64,000 bases of DNA from Hydrogenophaga sp. (lineage in GTDB: Bacteria > Pseudomonadota > Gammaproteobacteria > Burkholderiales > Burkholderiaceae_C). Below, in pieces: positions 37,189 to 48,147 of this stretch. Location of the stretch: assembly GCA_016741995.1 (NCBI GenBank), contig JACVCO010000004.1:62001-126000 (forward strand). The letters run 5' to 3'. The notes under the pieces are model-generated. The model did no database searches. It saw nothing but the letters and a program-made list of their open reading frames with translations, and was not told where the DNA came from. Position 1 is the stretch's first letter. The number at the start of each line of letters is the position of its first letter. The position numbers and the translations under genes are program-made.

Positions 37189-38170
37189 GCAGGGCCTGCG
37201 CGAACTCGCGCGCGTCGAAGGTTTCGAGGTCGTCGAGCTTCTCGCCCACACCGATGAAATAGACCGGCACCGGCCGCTCGCGCGCGATGGCGCACAGCAC
37301 GCCACCCTTGGCGGTGCCGTCGAGCTTGGTGACGATGAGGCCTGTGAGCTTGAGCGCGTCGTCGAACGCTCGCACCTGGGCGAGCGCGTTCTGGCCGGTG
37401 TTGCCGTCGATCACGAGCAGCACCTCGTGCGGGCCGGTGGGCTCGGCCTTGGCCACCACGCGCTGGATCTTGCGCAGCTCTTCCATCAGGTGCAGCTGCG
37501 TGGGCAGGCGGCCGGCGGTGTCCACCAGCACTACGTCCTTGCCGCGCGCCTTGCCCGCGCTCACGGCGTCGAAGCACACGGCGGCCGGGTCGCCACCTTG
37601 CTGGCTGATGACCTCGACCGTGTTCCGGTCGGCCCACACCGCGAGCTGCTCGCGCGCCGCGGCGCGGAAGGTGTCGGCCGCGGCCAGCAGCACGCTGGCG
37701 CCTTCGTCGGCCAGGTGGCGGGTGAGCTTGCCGATGGAGGTCGTCTTGCCGGCGCCGTTCACGCCCGCGACCATGATCACCGTGGGCTTGTGTTCGCCGA
37801 TCACCAGCGGCTTCTGCAGCGGTGCGAGCAGGTCGGCAATGGCATCGGCCAGCAGGCCCTTGACGGCCGCGGGCTCGGTGGCCCGGGCCTCCTTCACGCG
37901 GCGGCGCAGGTCGGTCAGCAGGTGCTGGGTGGCGGCCACGCCGCTGTCGGCCATGAGCAGCGCGGCCTCGAGCTCTTCGTACAGGTCTTCGTCGATGCGC
38001 GTGCCGGTGAAGACGGTGGCGATGCCGCCACCGGTCTTGCGCAGGCCGTTGCGCAGCTTGTCGAGCCAACCCTGGCGCGCCGGCGCGGCGGGCGCGGCCA
38101 CCGGTTCGGCGGCGGTGGGCGCCTGGGCGGGTTCGGGTGTGGGGGCTTTCTTGCGGAAGAACGAGAACAT
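37181..38170 (-). CDS. ftsY: Signal recognition particle receptor FtsY
   Basis: 329 residues. A short Ala/Pro-rich acidic A region (1-55) precedes the NG GTPase domain: G1 GVNGAGKTTSIGKL, G3 LVDTAGRLPTQLHLM, G4 VTKLDGTAKGG, and the DTFRAAAREQL motif of SRP GTPases. It receives ribosome-nascent-chain/SRP complexes at the inner membrane. It lies divergent from the M16 peptidase genes, with only 29 bases between starts. Confidence 0.96.
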   Translation of the reverse strand: MFSFFRKKAPTPEPAQAPTAAEPVAAPAAPARQGWLDKLRNGLRKTGGGIATVFTGTRIDEDLYEELEAALLMADSGVAATQHLLTDLRRRVKEARATEPAAVKGLLADAIADLLAPLQKPLVIGEHKPTVIMVAGVNGAGKTTSIGKLTRHLADEGASVLLAAADTFRAAAREQLAVWADRNTVEVISQQGGDPAAVCFDAVSAGKARGKDVVLVDTAGRLPTQLHLMEELRKIQRVVAKAEPTGPHEVLLVIDGNTGQNALAQVRAFDDALKLTGLIVTKLDGTAKGGVLCAIARERPVPVYFIGVGEKLDDLETFDAREFAQALLS

Positions 38171-38199
38171 TTTCTAATCTCGGGAATCCACGGGATTCT

Positions 38200-39573
38200 A
38201 TGAAACGACTTCTGCTTGCCCTTTCCCTCGGCGCGGCGCTGGTGGCGCCCGCGCCCGCACAGTCACCCCCCGCTGCCGTTGCGCAGCAATTCACCTTGTC
38301 CAACGGCATGACGCTGATCGTGCGCCCCGACCGGCGCGCGCCCACCGCGGTGCACATGCTGTGGGTGCGCGTGGGTTCCATTGACGAGGTGGACGGCACC
38401 TCGGGCGTGGCGCACGTGCTCGAGCACATGATGTTCAAGGGCAGCGAGCTGCTCAAGCCGGGCGAGTTCTCGCAGCGCGTCTCGGCATTGGGTGGTCGCC
38501 TCAACGCGTTCACCAGCCGCGACGCCACGGCCTACCACGAGCAGGTGCCGGCCGACCGCATCGAGGAGGTGATGCGCCTGGGTGCCGACCGCTTCGCCAC
38601 CAACCGCTGGCCCGACGACGAGTTCACGCGCGAGATCGAAGTGGTGAAGGAGGAACGCCGGCAGCGCACGGAGGAATCGCCCCGCTCGCGCATGTTCGAG
38701 GCCTTCAACGCCATGGTGTGGCAGGCCAGCCCCTACCGCCGGCCCATCATCGGCTGGATGAGCGACATCGAATCGCTCACGCCGCAGGACGCGCGCGAAT
38801 TCCATCGCCGCTGGTACGTGCCGGGCAACGCCGCGGTGGTGATCGCCGGCGATGTGGACGTGCAGCGTGTGCGCGAGCTGGCCGAGCGTTACTACGGGCG
38901 CATTCCCGCGGCTGCGGTACCCGAGCGCAAGCCGCGGACCGAGCCCGCGCAGCACGGGCCCCGCCGGCTGGAATACCGCGGCGTGACCGATCAGGCCATG
39001 GTGGCCCTGGCCTGGCATGCACCGCGCTACAACGGGCTCGATGACGAGGCCAACCGCGATGCGCTGGCGCTGACGGTGTTGGCCGGTGTGCTCGACGGCT
39101 ACGACGGCGCGCGCCTGGACCGCGCGCTGGTGCAGGGCGAAGGCAACGCCGGCAAGCGCGTGGCCGACAGCGCCAGTGCGGGCTACGGCCTGCTCGGCCG
39201 TGGCCCGCAGGTGTTCACGCTTTCGGCGGTGCCGGCACGTGGCGTCACGCCCGAGATGGCCGCTGCCGCACTGAAGCTGGAGGTCGAGCGCATCGCCCGC
39301 GAGGGTGTGAGCGAGGCCGAACTGCAGCGCGTGAAGACGCAATGGACGGCGAGCGAGGTCTACAAGCTCGACTCCATCATGGGCCAGGCGCAGGAGCTCG
39401 GCTCCTACTGGATCAACGGTTTGCCGCTGGACGCCGGCGAGCGGCTGATCGCGCAGCTGCGCGCGGTCACGCCGGAGCAGGTGCGCTCGGTGGCGCAACG
39501 CCATTTCGGCGACCGCACGCTCAACACTGGCGTGCTGCTGCCCGAGGCCAATGGCGGGGAGGGCACGAAATGA
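38200..39573 (+). CDS. M16-family zinc peptidase, catalytic subunit
   Basis: 457 residues. The signal peptide covers 1-24 (APA, then QSPP). The inverted zinc motif HxxEH is intact in VAHVLEHMMFKGSELL near residue 72, with the downstream Glu in the EIEVVKEERRQRTEE segment. M16 peptidases form a clamshell from two halves; here the second half is the protein encoded by the coupled downstream gene. Periplasmic location is inferred from the signal peptide. Confidence 0.93.
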   Translation: MKRLLLALSLGAALVAPAPAQSPPAAVAQQFTLSNGMTLIVRPDRRAPTAVHMLWVRVGSIDEVDGTSGVAHVLEHMMFKGSELLKPGEFSQRVSALGGRLNAFTSRDATAYHEQVPADRIEEVMRLGADRFATNRWPDDEFTREIEVVKEERRQRTEESPRSRMFEAFNAMVWQASPYRRPIIGWMSDIESLTPQDAREFHRRWYVPGNAAVVIAGDVDVQRVRELAERYYGRIPAAAVPERKPRTEPAQHGPRRLEYRGVTDQAMVALAWHAPRYNGLDDEANRDALALTVLAGVLDGYDGARLDRALVQGEGNAGKRVADSASAGYGLLGRGPQVFTLSAVPARGVTPEMAAAALKLEVERIAREGVSEAELQRVKTQWTASEVYKLDSIMGQAQELGSYWINGLPLDAGERLIAQLRAVTPEQVRSVAQRHFGDRTLNTGVLLPEANGGEGTK

Positions 39574-40898
39574 CCGGCTGGACCCGATACCTGATCGCGC
39601 TGGCGGCGGCGCTCTCGTGGACCGCGGCGCCGGCCGCCATTCCGATCCAGCACTGGACGCACGCCAGCGGCGCACGCATCTACCTCGTGCACAGCCCGAC
39701 CATTCCCATGGTGGATGTGCAGATCGACGTGGACGGCGGCAGCCGCCGCGAGCCCGCGGGCATGACCGGGCTGGCGGGCACCACGGCGGGCCAGCTCGGC
39801 AGCGGGGTGCTGGCCCACGCCGGCCTGCCCGCGCGCGACGAGAACGCGCTCGCCGCCGCCTGGGTGGATCTGGGCGCCCAGTTCGGCGCCAGCGCGGGCG
39901 CCGACCGCTTCTCGCTGCAACTGCGCAGCCTCACCGATCCGGCCATCCTGCCGCGTGCGGTGGCCCTGGCCGCGCAGCAACTGGCCGCACCGGCCTGGCC
40001 CGAGGCGGTGTGGCAACGCGACCGCGAGCGCGCGACGGCCGCCTTGCGCGAGGCGCAGAACCGGCCCGCCACCGTGGCCGGCCAGGCCTTCGCCCGGGGC
40101 GTGTACGGCAACCACCCCTATGGCCGCTACAGCACGCCTGAAAGCCTGCAGGCTCTGTCGGTGGCCGACATGAAAGCCTTTTACCGGCGCCACATGAGCG
40201 CGTGCCGGGCCCAGGTGGTGATCGTGGGTGCGGTGGACCGTGCGGGCGCGCAGGCCATCGCCGACCCGCTGCTGGCGGCGATCGGCCCCCATGGATGCCC
40301 GGCGTTGCAGGCCGTGCCCGAGGTGGCGCCGTTGGCGCGCGCGCTCGACGAGCGCTTGCCCTTCAAGGCCGCGCAGGCGCAGATCCTGATCGGCCAGCCC
40401 GGCATCGCGCGCCAGCACCCGGATTTTTTCCCGCTCTTCGTGGGCAACCACATCCTCGGTGGCAGCGGCTTCACCTCGCGGCTCACGCTCGAGGTGCGCG
40501 AGAAGCGGGGCCTCACCTATGGCGTGTACAGCCACTTCTCGCCGGGGCGTCACGCCGGCGCGTTCCAGATCGGCATGACCACGCGGCCCGACCAGGCCGA
40601 CGAAGCGGTTCGCGTGGTGCGGGAAACGCTCACGCGCTTCCTTGATGAGGGGCCGAGCGAAGAGGAGTTGCAGGCTGCGAAAGACTTCCTCATCAACGGC
40701 TTCGCCCTGCGCATCGACAGCAACCGCAAGCTGCTCGACAACGTGGCCAATGTCGCCTGGAACGGCTTGCCGCTGGACTACCTCGACACATGGACGGAAC
40801 AGATCCGCCGCCTGAGCCGCGAGGACGTGCGCCGCGCCATGCAGCGCGCCCTGCACGCCGACCGCATGGTCACCGTCGTCGTGGGAGCCACGCCTTAA
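39570..40898 (+). CDS. M16-family peptidase-like subunit, inactive zinc site
   Basis: 442 residues with a signal peptide (1-22, APA, then AIPIQ). The M16 fold is present, but the HxxEH site is missing: the equivalent segment reads MTGLAGTTAGQLGSG. The C-terminal ILGGSGFTSRLTLEVREKRGLTYGVYS segment is the conserved M16C substrate-binding part. It probably partners the active upstream subunit, as in PqqF/YmxG-like pairs. ATGA overlap with the upstream gene. Confidence 0.92.
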   Translation: MTGWTRYLIALAAALSWTAAPAAIPIQHWTHASGARIYLVHSPTIPMVDVQIDVDGGSRREPAGMTGLAGTTAGQLGSGVLAHAGLPARDENALAAAWVDLGAQFGASAGADRFSLQLRSLTDPAILPRAVALAAQQLAAPAWPEAVWQRDRERATAALREAQNRPATVAGQAFARGVYGNHPYGRYSTPESLQALSVADMKAFYRRHMSACRAQVVIVGAVDRAGAQAIADPLLAAIGPHGCPALQAVPEVAPLARALDERLPFKAAQAQILIGQPGIARQHPDFFPLFVGNHILGGSGFTSRLTLEVREKRGLTYGVYSHFSPGRHAGAFQIGMTTRPDQADEAVRVVRETLTRFLDEGPSEEELQAAKDFLINGFALRIDSNRKLLDNVANVAWNGLPLDYLDTWTEQIRRLSREDVRRAMQRALHADRMVTVVVGATP

Positions 40899-40908
40899 GC
40901 TCGGCACC

Positions 40909-41490
40909 ATGAAACACAAGACCGGCGCGCCGCCGCAGGAGGTTCGCATCCTCGGCGGCCAGTGGAAACGCAGCAAGCTGCCCGTGGCCGAGCGGCCGGG
41001 CCTGCGGCCCACACCCTCGCGCGTGCGCGAGACCTTGTTCAACTGGCTTGGGCAGGATCTCACGGGTTGGCGGTGCTTCGATGCCTTCGCAGGCACCGGT
41101 GCCCTCGGTTTCGAGGCCGCCTCGCGCGGAGCGCGCGAGGTGGTGCTGGTCGAACAGGATCCCGCGCTGGCGGCCCAGCTGCAGGCCACCCGCACCCGCC
41201 TGAAGGCCGAGTCCGTGCGCGTTCAGCGGGGCGATGGCCTCGCCGCCCTGCGCGCGGTGGCCGGGCAGGGCCTGGACGCGGTTTTCATCGATCCGCCCTT
41301 CGATGGCGCGGCGCTCTTCGGGCCCGCGCTGCGTGCGGCGCGCGAAGCCATCGGCCCCGATGGCTACGTGTACCTCGAAGCCCCGCGGCCCTACGTTGCT
41401 GAAGAGCTCGCCACCCTGGGCCTCGCGATCCACCGCGACGGCCGCGCCGGCGCCGTGGCCTTTCACCTGCTGCGCCCGCTGCCCGTGTGA
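40909..41490 (+). CDS. rsmD: 16S rRNA (guanine966-N2)-methyltransferase
   Basis: 193 residues, typical RsmD length. RILGGQWKRSKLPV and LRPTPSRVRETLFNWL are the family N-terminal motifs; SAM is bound by FDAFAGTGALGFEAASRGA; the N2-methylase motif IV is FIDPPFDG. It methylates G966 of 16S rRNA in the assembled 30S particle. It sits in the usual rsmD-coaD order, with coaD starting 21 bases later. Confidence 0.94.
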   Translation: MKHKTGAPPQEVRILGGQWKRSKLPVAERPGLRPTPSRVRETLFNWLGQDLTGWRCFDAFAGTGALGFEAASRGAREVVLVEQDPALAAQLQATRTRLKAESVRVQRGDGLAALRAVAGQGLDAVFIDPPFDGAALFGPALRAAREAIGPDGYVYLEAPRPYVAEELATLGLAIHRDGRAGAVAFHLLRPLPV

Positions 41491-41504
41491 AGCGCGCGGG
41501 ATAA

Positions 41505-42913
<1,409 letters not shown>

Positions 42914-42928
42914 GGGGCGGGATTGTCC

Positions 42929-42960
42929 CAAAAGAAAAGGCCCGCACGGGGCGGGCCTTG
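42929..42960 (-). terminator. Rho-independent terminator after rplY
   Basis: Minus strand stem AAGGCCCGC / GCGGGCCTT with a 5-base loop, followed by TTTTCTTTT. It lies between the rplY stop and the pth start, so it probably attenuates or separates the two genes. Confidence 0.85.
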
Positions 42961-42979
42961 TTCGGCATGGTGCAGAAGA

Positions 42980-43615
42980 TTACTTCTTGCCCTTGCCTTT
43001 GGCGGCCGCCTTCTTGTCGTCGGCCGGGGCGGCCACAGGCGCCGCCACCACTTCTTCCACCGGCTCGACCACGGTGGCCACGGTGATGCCCTTGCGGCCG
43101 TGGGTGACGATCTTCACGCCCTTGGGCAGCTTGATGTCGGCGGCGTGCACGGTGGCGCCCTTGGTGACCTGGCTCAGGTCGACGGTGAGGAACTCGGGCA
43201 GTGCGGTGGCCAGGCACTCGATCTCGATGTCGTTGGCCACGTGGTTGATCAGGCACTTGTCGAGCTTGACCGCGGGCGACTCTTCGGCACCGGTGAAGTG
43301 CAGGGGCACCTTCTTGCGCAGGCGGGTCTTGTCGTCCACGCGCTGGAAGTCCACGTGCAGCACGAGGGGCTTGTAGGGGTGGTACTGCACATCGCGCAGC
43401 AGCACTTTCTCGACCTTGCCGTTGAGCTCCATGTCGAGGATGGACGCGTGGAAGGCTTCCTTCTTCAGCGCGTGCCACAGCGCGTTGTGATCGAGTTCGA
43501 TCGTGGCGGGCGGCGTGGTGCCACCAAAAACGATACCGGGCGCGCGACCGGTGATACGCAGACGGCGGCTCGCACCCGTGCCCTGCTTGGCGCGCTCGAA
43601 AGCGACGAATTGCAT
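42980..43615 (-). CDS. rplY: 50S ribosomal protein L25, CTC/TL5 form
   Basis: 211 residues: an L25 domain (1-95, [31 protein letters not shown]) plus the CTC-type C-terminal beta domain (96-190), and a Lys/Ala-rich tail ending KGKGKK. It binds 5S rRNA. The gene order rplY-prs with pth downstream is standard in betaproteobacteria. ATG 43615 follows CAGGAGTCAGTC. Confidence 0.95.
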   Translation of the reverse strand: MQFVAFERAKQGTGASRRLRITGRAPGIVFGGTTPPATIELDHNALWHALKKEAFHASILDMELNGKVEKVLLRDVQYHPYKPLVLHVDFQRVDDKTRLRKKVPLHFTGAEESPAVKLDKCLINHVANDIEIECLATALPEFLTVDLSQVTKGATVHAADIKLPKGVKIVTHGRKGITVATVVEPVEEVVAAPVAAPADDKKAAAKGKGKK

Positions 43616-43699
43616 GACTGACTCCTGTTGAGGGGTTCCGCGACCAGAACGCCTCGTTTCAACAATGGCCGCCACAAGGGCGACCGGCTTCTTGCTGCC

Positions 43700-44674
43700 T
43701 CAGAACAGGTTGTCCTGATCGGCGAACAAACTCATGATCGACTCGCCCGAGGCGATGCGCGCGATCGACTCGGCGATCAGCGGCGCCACCGAGAGCTGGC
43801 GGATCTTGCCGCAGGCCTGAGCGGCCTGCGACAGGGGGATGGTGTTGGTCACGGCCACTTCATCGAGCGCGTTGCCCTTGGCAATGCGCTCGATGGCCGG
43901 GCCCGAGAAGATCGGGTGCGTGCAGTAGGCGTACACCTTCTTGGCGCCGCGCTCCTTGAGCACCTCGGCCGCTTTCACCAGCGTGCCGGCGGTGTCGATC
44001 ATGTCGTCCATGATCACGCAGTTGCGGCCTTCGATATCGCCGATGACGTGCATCACCTCCGACACGTTGGCCTTGGGGCGGCGCTTGTCGATGATGGCCA
44101 TGTCGCAGTTGAGCTGCTTGGCCAGGGCGCGGGCGCGAACCACGCCACCCACGTCGGGCGAGACCACCAGCAGGTCTTCGTAGTTCTTGGTGCGCAGATC
44201 GCCCAGCAGCACGGGCGAGGCGTAGATGTTGTCGACCGGGATGTCGAAGAAACCCTGGATCTGGTCGGCGTGCAGGTCCATGGTGAGCACGCGGTTGACG
44301 CCCACGGTCTGCAACAGGTTGGCCACGACCTTGGCGCTGATCGGCACGCGGGCCGAACGCGGACGGCGGTCCTGGCGGGCGTAACCGTAGTAGGGGATGA
44401 CCGCGGAGATGCGCTCGGCCGAGGCGCGTTTGAGCGCGTCGACCATGATAAGCAACTCCATCAGGTTCTCGTTCGTCGGCGCACAGGTGGACTGCACCAC
44501 GAACACGTGGCGGGCGCGCACGTTCTGGGTGATTTCGACCGTGACCTCGCCATCGGAGAAGCGGCCCACGTTGGCCGAACCGAGTTGTGTACCCAGGTGT
44601 TGGGCGATCTCGGCCGCCAGCACCGGGTTCGCGTTGCCGGTGAAGATCATGTAATCCGGGGACTGAACGTGCAT
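43700..44674 (-). CDS. prs: Ribose-phosphate pyrophosphokinase
   Basis: 324 residues, the normal size. It makes PRPP from ribose 5-phosphate and ATP. Recognisable are [18 protein letters not shown] at the N terminus, the ATP-binding [37 protein letters not shown], and the PRPP-binding loop [20 protein letters not shown] 44674 begins the conserved sequence; a longer open frame through the tRNA is not coding. Confidence 0.96.
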   Translation of the reverse strand: MHVQSPDYMIFTGNANPVLAAEIAQHLGTQLGSANVGRFSDGEVTVEITQNVRARHVFVVQSTCAPTNENLMELLIMVDALKRASAERISAVIPYYGYARQDRRPRSARVPISAKVVANLLQTVGVNRVLTMDLHADQIQGFFDIPVDNIYASPVLLGDLRTKNYEDLLVVSPDVGGVVRARALAKQLNCDMAIIDKRRPKANVSEVMHVIGDIEGRNCVIMDDMIDTAGTLVKAAEVLKERGAKKVYAYCTHPIFSGPAIERIAKGNALDEVAVTNTIPLSQAAQACGKIRQLSVAPLIAESIARIASGESIMSLFADQDNLF

Positions 44675-44715
44675 GGCATTCCCAGCGGTCTGGGCGGCCA
44701 CCGGCGGGGCCGCGA

Positions 44716-44744
44716 TCAAAAAACAACGGCCATCAACGATGGCC
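44716..44744 (-). terminator. Rho-independent terminator after tRNA-Gln
   Basis: Minus strand stem GGCCATC / GATGGCC with a 3-base loop, then GTTGTTTTTTGATC. It lies 26 bases past the tRNA-Gln 3' end and 42 bases before prs. Confidence 0.75.
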
Positions 44745-44769
44745 AGTGTGGGTGGTTCCAGAAAAACGG

Positions 44770-44846
44770 TGGCAGGGGAGGAAGGACTCGAACCCTCGCA
44801 TGCCGGAATCAAAATCCGGTGCCTTGACCAACTTGGCGACTCCCCT
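44770..44846 (-). tRNA. tRNA-Gln (TTG)
   Basis: 77 bases including encoded CCA. The acceptor AGGGGAG pairs with CTCCCCT; the anticodon stem-loop GGATTTTGATTCC presents TTG; the T-arm contains GGTTCGAGTCC. It sits between ispE and prs, as commonly found in betaproteobacteria. Confidence 0.95.
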
Positions 44847-44932
44847 ACGCAGGAGGCCCGTGCCACGAGTTCACGAACCACCGAATTGTCGCAGGTTGCA
44901 CAACCGCTGGATCGACTGCTTTGCGCGGCGGA

Positions 44933-45808
44933 TTAATCCGCGCACCAATCGGCCAATGGATGTACATCCATGTTGCTGCAGACCCGCACCCGCCAACCGG
45001 CGGGTGCATCTCCCAAGGTGCCACCCTCTGCCGGCAGCGGTGCAAACACCGCGGTGCCGGAGCCGCTCATGCGGGCGGGCAGGCCTTGTGAAGCCAGCCA
45101 GTCGATGCAATCACCCACCTCGGGGCAGAGCGCTTGCGCGACCGGTTGCAGATCGTTTCGACCGAAGGCCATGCAGGCACCAAGATCAAACGAGCCGTTT
45201 GCAGCAAAGCCTTGGATTGTAGCAGTTTCCGAGTCGCGTTTGAGAGCAGGCGAACCGAAGATGTCGGGGGTCGAGGCGCCGCCGGGGGGCTTGACCACCA
45301 CGAGGCGGCCCGGCGGCAGGCTCAGCGGCGTGATCTGTTCGCCGATGCCTTCGACCCAGGCATTGCGGCCGCCGATGAAAAATGGCACGTCGGCCCCGAG
45401 TGCCAGGCCGATGCGGGCCAGCTCGGCGCGCGATCGGTTCAAACCCCAGAGGCGGTTGAGCGCGAGCAGGGTGGTGGCCGCATCGGACGAGCCGCCACCC
45501 AGCCCGGCTTGTGCGGGCAGACGCTTGTCGAGCGCGATCTGCACGCCCCAGGGGCAGCCGGTGGCTTGCTGCAGGGCGCGGGCGGCCCGCACACACAGGT
45601 CGTCCGCGGGCAGATCACCGGGTTGCAGGTCGTCGCGGGCGATGTGGCCATCGCTGCGGCGTTCCAGGTGCAGGTGATCGCACCAGTCAATCAACATGAA
45701 CACCGACTGCAGCAGGTGGTAGCCGTCGGTGCGACGCCCCACGATGTGTAGAAAAAGGTTGACCTTGGCGGGGGCAGGCAGGTCGTACAGGCCTTTCAAG
45801 GCGCTCAC
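44933..45808 (-). CDS. ispE: 4-diphosphocytidyl-2-C-methyl-D-erythritol kinase
   Basis: 291 residues, GHMP kinase family, fourth enzyme of the MEP isoprenoid pathway. Motif 1 is PAPAKVNLFLHIVGRR, the ATP loop is LPAQAGLGGGSSDAATTLLAL, and motif 3 is PARMSGSGTAVFAPL. The start is a GTG (45808) overlapping the lolB stop as GTGA. A longer frame upstream lies inside lolB in another frame and is not real. Confidence 0.94.
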   Translation of the reverse strand: MSALKGLYDLPAPAKVNLFLHIVGRRTDGYHLLQSVFMLIDWCDHLHLERRSDGHIARDDLQPGDLPADDLCVRAARALQQATGCPWGVQIALDKRLPAQAGLGGGSSDAATTLLALNRLWGLNRSRAELARIGLALGADVPFFIGGRNAWVEGIGEQITPLSLPPGRLVVVKPPGGASTPDIFGSPALKRDSETATIQGFAANGSFDLGACMAFGRNDLQPVAQALCPEVGDCIDWLASQGLPARMSGSGTAVFAPLPAEGGTLGDAPAGWRVRVCSNMDVHPLADWCAD

Positions 45809-46290
45809 GGCTGCACCACCACGCGCAACTCGGCTGCCGGGGCAGGTTGTTCGCGCCGCGCCACCACCCGGCCTTGCGGTTGTGCCGAAAGGTCGGCGTG
45901 CCAGCCGCCGGCTTCGCTGGTGTGGCCGGCCAGCCAGCCGAACAGCGCCGCGACAGGCAGCGGTGCGCCGGTGAGTTCGCGGGTGAGCTCGTCCAGGCTG
46001 CCGCGGCGCCGGACCTCGTTGCCTTGTTGCAGTTCTGCGCCGCTGGCCGACCACCGCACGGTGGCCAGGGTCTGTCCCAGCACGGACGTCAGCCGCAGTT
46101 CGCCTGCCGTGGCATCGCCTTGCAAATCAAACAGCGCCGAGAAGGCCTGGGGCGGTTGGCTGTCCACACGCAGGGCCAGGCGCCCGCTCCAGGCGCCTGG
46201 TGCCACCGGGCCGCGGCTGGCGCATGCACCCAGCAAGGACAGCAGAGCCAACGCAGCGACGCGACGGTTCGGCGCGGTGGAGGGCGACAT
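45805..46290 (-). CDS. lolB: Outer-membrane lipoprotein receptor LolB
   Basis: 161 residues, a little shorter than the E. coli protein. The lipobox LLGAC puts the lipidated Cys at about residue 23. The rest (WSGRLALRVDSQPPQAFSALFDL, GELRLTSVLGQTLATVRW, LFGWLAGH) fits the LolA/LolB half-barrel. It accepts lipoproteins from LolA at the outer membrane. The ATG overlaps the TPR gene stop by one base. Order TPR-lolB-ispE is typical. Confidence 0.9.
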   Translation of the reverse strand: MSPSTAPNRRVAALALLSLLGACASRGPVAPGAWSGRLALRVDSQPPQAFSALFDLQGDATAGELRLTSVLGQTLATVRWSASGAELQQGNEVRRRGSLDELTRELTGAPLPVAALFGWLAGHTSEAGGWHADLSAQPQGRVVARREQPAPAAELRVVVQP

Positions 46291-48056
46291 CACGGCTGCA
46301 CGTTCAGGCGCCGCAGCGTCTGTTGCAGCGTTTCGTTGTCGTTGCCGAGCAGCAGGCCCTCACGCCAGATCCGCAGGGCTTCATCGCGTTGGCCTTTGGC
46401 CCAGAGCACTTCACCCAGGTGAGCGGCAATCTCGGGGTCGGGGCGCTTGCCATAGGCATCGCGCAGGATGTTCAGGGCTTTGTCGGTGTTGCCCATGCGG
46501 AACTCCACCCAACCCAGGCTGTCCTGGATGTAGGCATCGTTGGGCGCCATGGCCACGGCTTTCTCGATCAGTTGCTTGGCCTCGGGCAGGCGCTCGTTCC
46601 GGTCGGCCAAGGCGTAGCCCAGCGCGTTGTAGGCATGGTGGTGGTCCGGTTTGGCGTCGATGAGCTGGCGCAGCAGGCGCTCCATCTCGGCGGGCAGGCC
46701 GGCGCGCTCGGCCATGAGCGCTTGGTCATAGAGCAGGTCGGGCTCGTCCGGAAAACGCTGCGCGGCTTCGCCGTAGACCTCATAGGACTGGCGATAGGCC
46801 TTGAAATCGCGCAGCAGTTGGGCTTCGCTCACCAGTTTCAGCCGCACATCGTCAGGGCGGCGCTCGGGTTGGGAGCGGAGCAACTGGCGCGCCTCGTCCA
46901 GCCGACCCTGGCGTGCCAGCACCGAGGCGCGGCGCAATTGCGCAGCCAACATGTCTTCAGGGTTGTCGATGCGATCGATCCATGCGTTGGCGGCGACGAA
47001 ATCCTGCTGTTTCTCGGCAATCTCCGCCATCAACAGGTAAGCCTGGGTGAGGCCGCGCCGGACGCGCGCATCGGAGGTGTCGCGCACCAGCCCGATGTAG
47101 GTTTGCAGCGAAAGGGTCGCGGCGTCGTACGCGCGGTCCTGCACCTGCAGGGAGCCCAGCAACAGCCAGGGCTCCGGGTGTTCGGGCGCGCGTGTGGTCA
47201 GGCGTTCGAGTTGCACCCGCGCATCGCGCAGCCGTTGCAGATCCAGCAGCACACGGGCGTAGCTCACGGCCACGCCCAGGTCGCGCGGCGTGGTGTTGCG
47301 TGCAGCGTCGATCTGCTGGCGGATCAGGGGCTCGGCTTCGCCTTGGCCGTTCTCGAGCAGTTCGAGTGCGAGCAAGGCGGGAAAGGGCGACGCCGCATCG
47401 ATGGCGTGCCCGCGACGGGCAGCGTCGAGGGCGGCCGAGGGACGTTCGTTCACGAGTTCCATGCGGCCGAGGGACGTCCAGGCCGAGGCGCCGTGCGCGG
47501 CCTGCCCGAAGTAGGGCGCGAGCGCCTCGCGCACCGCCGCCAGCGCCAGCGCCTTGTCACTGGCCCGCGCGAACGTCTGGGGCACGGCGTTGATCGCTTC
47601 GTTGCGCTCGTTGGCGGGGGTGGATTGCAACACCGAGCGCAGCACGGGCCCGGCTTCGCTCACGCGGTTGAGCGCGAGCAGGATCTGCAGCACATAGCGA
47701 TTGGCCTCGTTGTCGCCGGGCAAGGCCTGCGACCAGGCGCGTGCGGCCGCCAGGGCCGACTCGCCGGACCGCCCTTGCAAGGCCACGTCGACGGCACGCC
47801 GGAACAACTCGGGGTCTTTCTGACGCCGGGCCGCGTCGAGGATCAGGCTGTAGCCAGAGCCCGGGTCGCCGCCGCGAACGTTGAGTTCACCCAGCAGCAA
47901 CTGGTAGAAGAGCATCGCGTCGAGCGACGACGTGGGCGGGACCGTTGGCGAGGCCGGTGCCTGCGCGCGGGCCGTTCCTGCGAGCCCGATACCGGCAGCG
48001 ATGGCCAGGGCAATCAGGGCGGGGCGGGCATGTCGCGGGCGCGTCAAGGGGTTCAT
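46290..48056 (-). CDS. Exported tetratricopeptide-repeat protein
   Basis: 588 residues. The signal peptide is 1-31 (ARA, then QAPAS). The rest is mostly helical TPR-like repeats; the clearest are HAYNALGYALADRNERLPEAKQ, AYIQDSLGWVEFRMGNTDKAL and EIAAHLGEVLWAKGQRDEAL near the C terminus. Such proteins upstream of lolB are common in betaproteobacteria and are thought to scaffold periplasmic or outer-membrane assembly. The exact function is unknown. Confidence 0.88.
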   Translation of the reverse strand: MNPLTRPRHARPALIALAIAAGIGLAGTARAQAPASPTVPPTSSLDAMLFYQLLLGELNVRGGDPGSGYSLILDAARRQKDPELFRRAVDVALQGRSGESALAAARAWSQALPGDNEANRYVLQILLALNRVSEAGPVLRSVLQSTPANERNEAINAVPQTFARASDKALALAAVREALAPYFGQAAHGASAWTSLGRMELVNERPSAALDAARRGHAIDAASPFPALLALELLENGQGEAEPLIRQQIDAARNTTPRDLGVAVSYARVLLDLQRLRDARVQLERLTTRAPEHPEPWLLLGSLQVQDRAYDAATLSLQTYIGLVRDTSDARVRRGLTQAYLLMAEIAEKQQDFVAANAWIDRIDNPEDMLAAQLRRASVLARQGRLDEARQLLRSQPERRPDDVRLKLVSEAQLLRDFKAYRQSYEVYGEAAQRFPDEPDLLYDQALMAERAGLPAEMERLLRQLIDAKPDHHHAYNALGYALADRNERLPEAKQLIEKAVAMAPNDAYIQDSLGWVEFRMGNTDKALNILRDAYGKRPDPEIAAHLGEVLWAKGQRDEALRIWREGLLLGNDNETLQQTLRRLNVQP

Positions 48057-48147
48057 CGGGTCATGATAATGGCTGGGTTTCAGGGCCGTGCCTCTGGACA
48101 CGATTTCCCCTTGTCGCGTTCCCCAACCGCCCGTTTTTCATACCACC

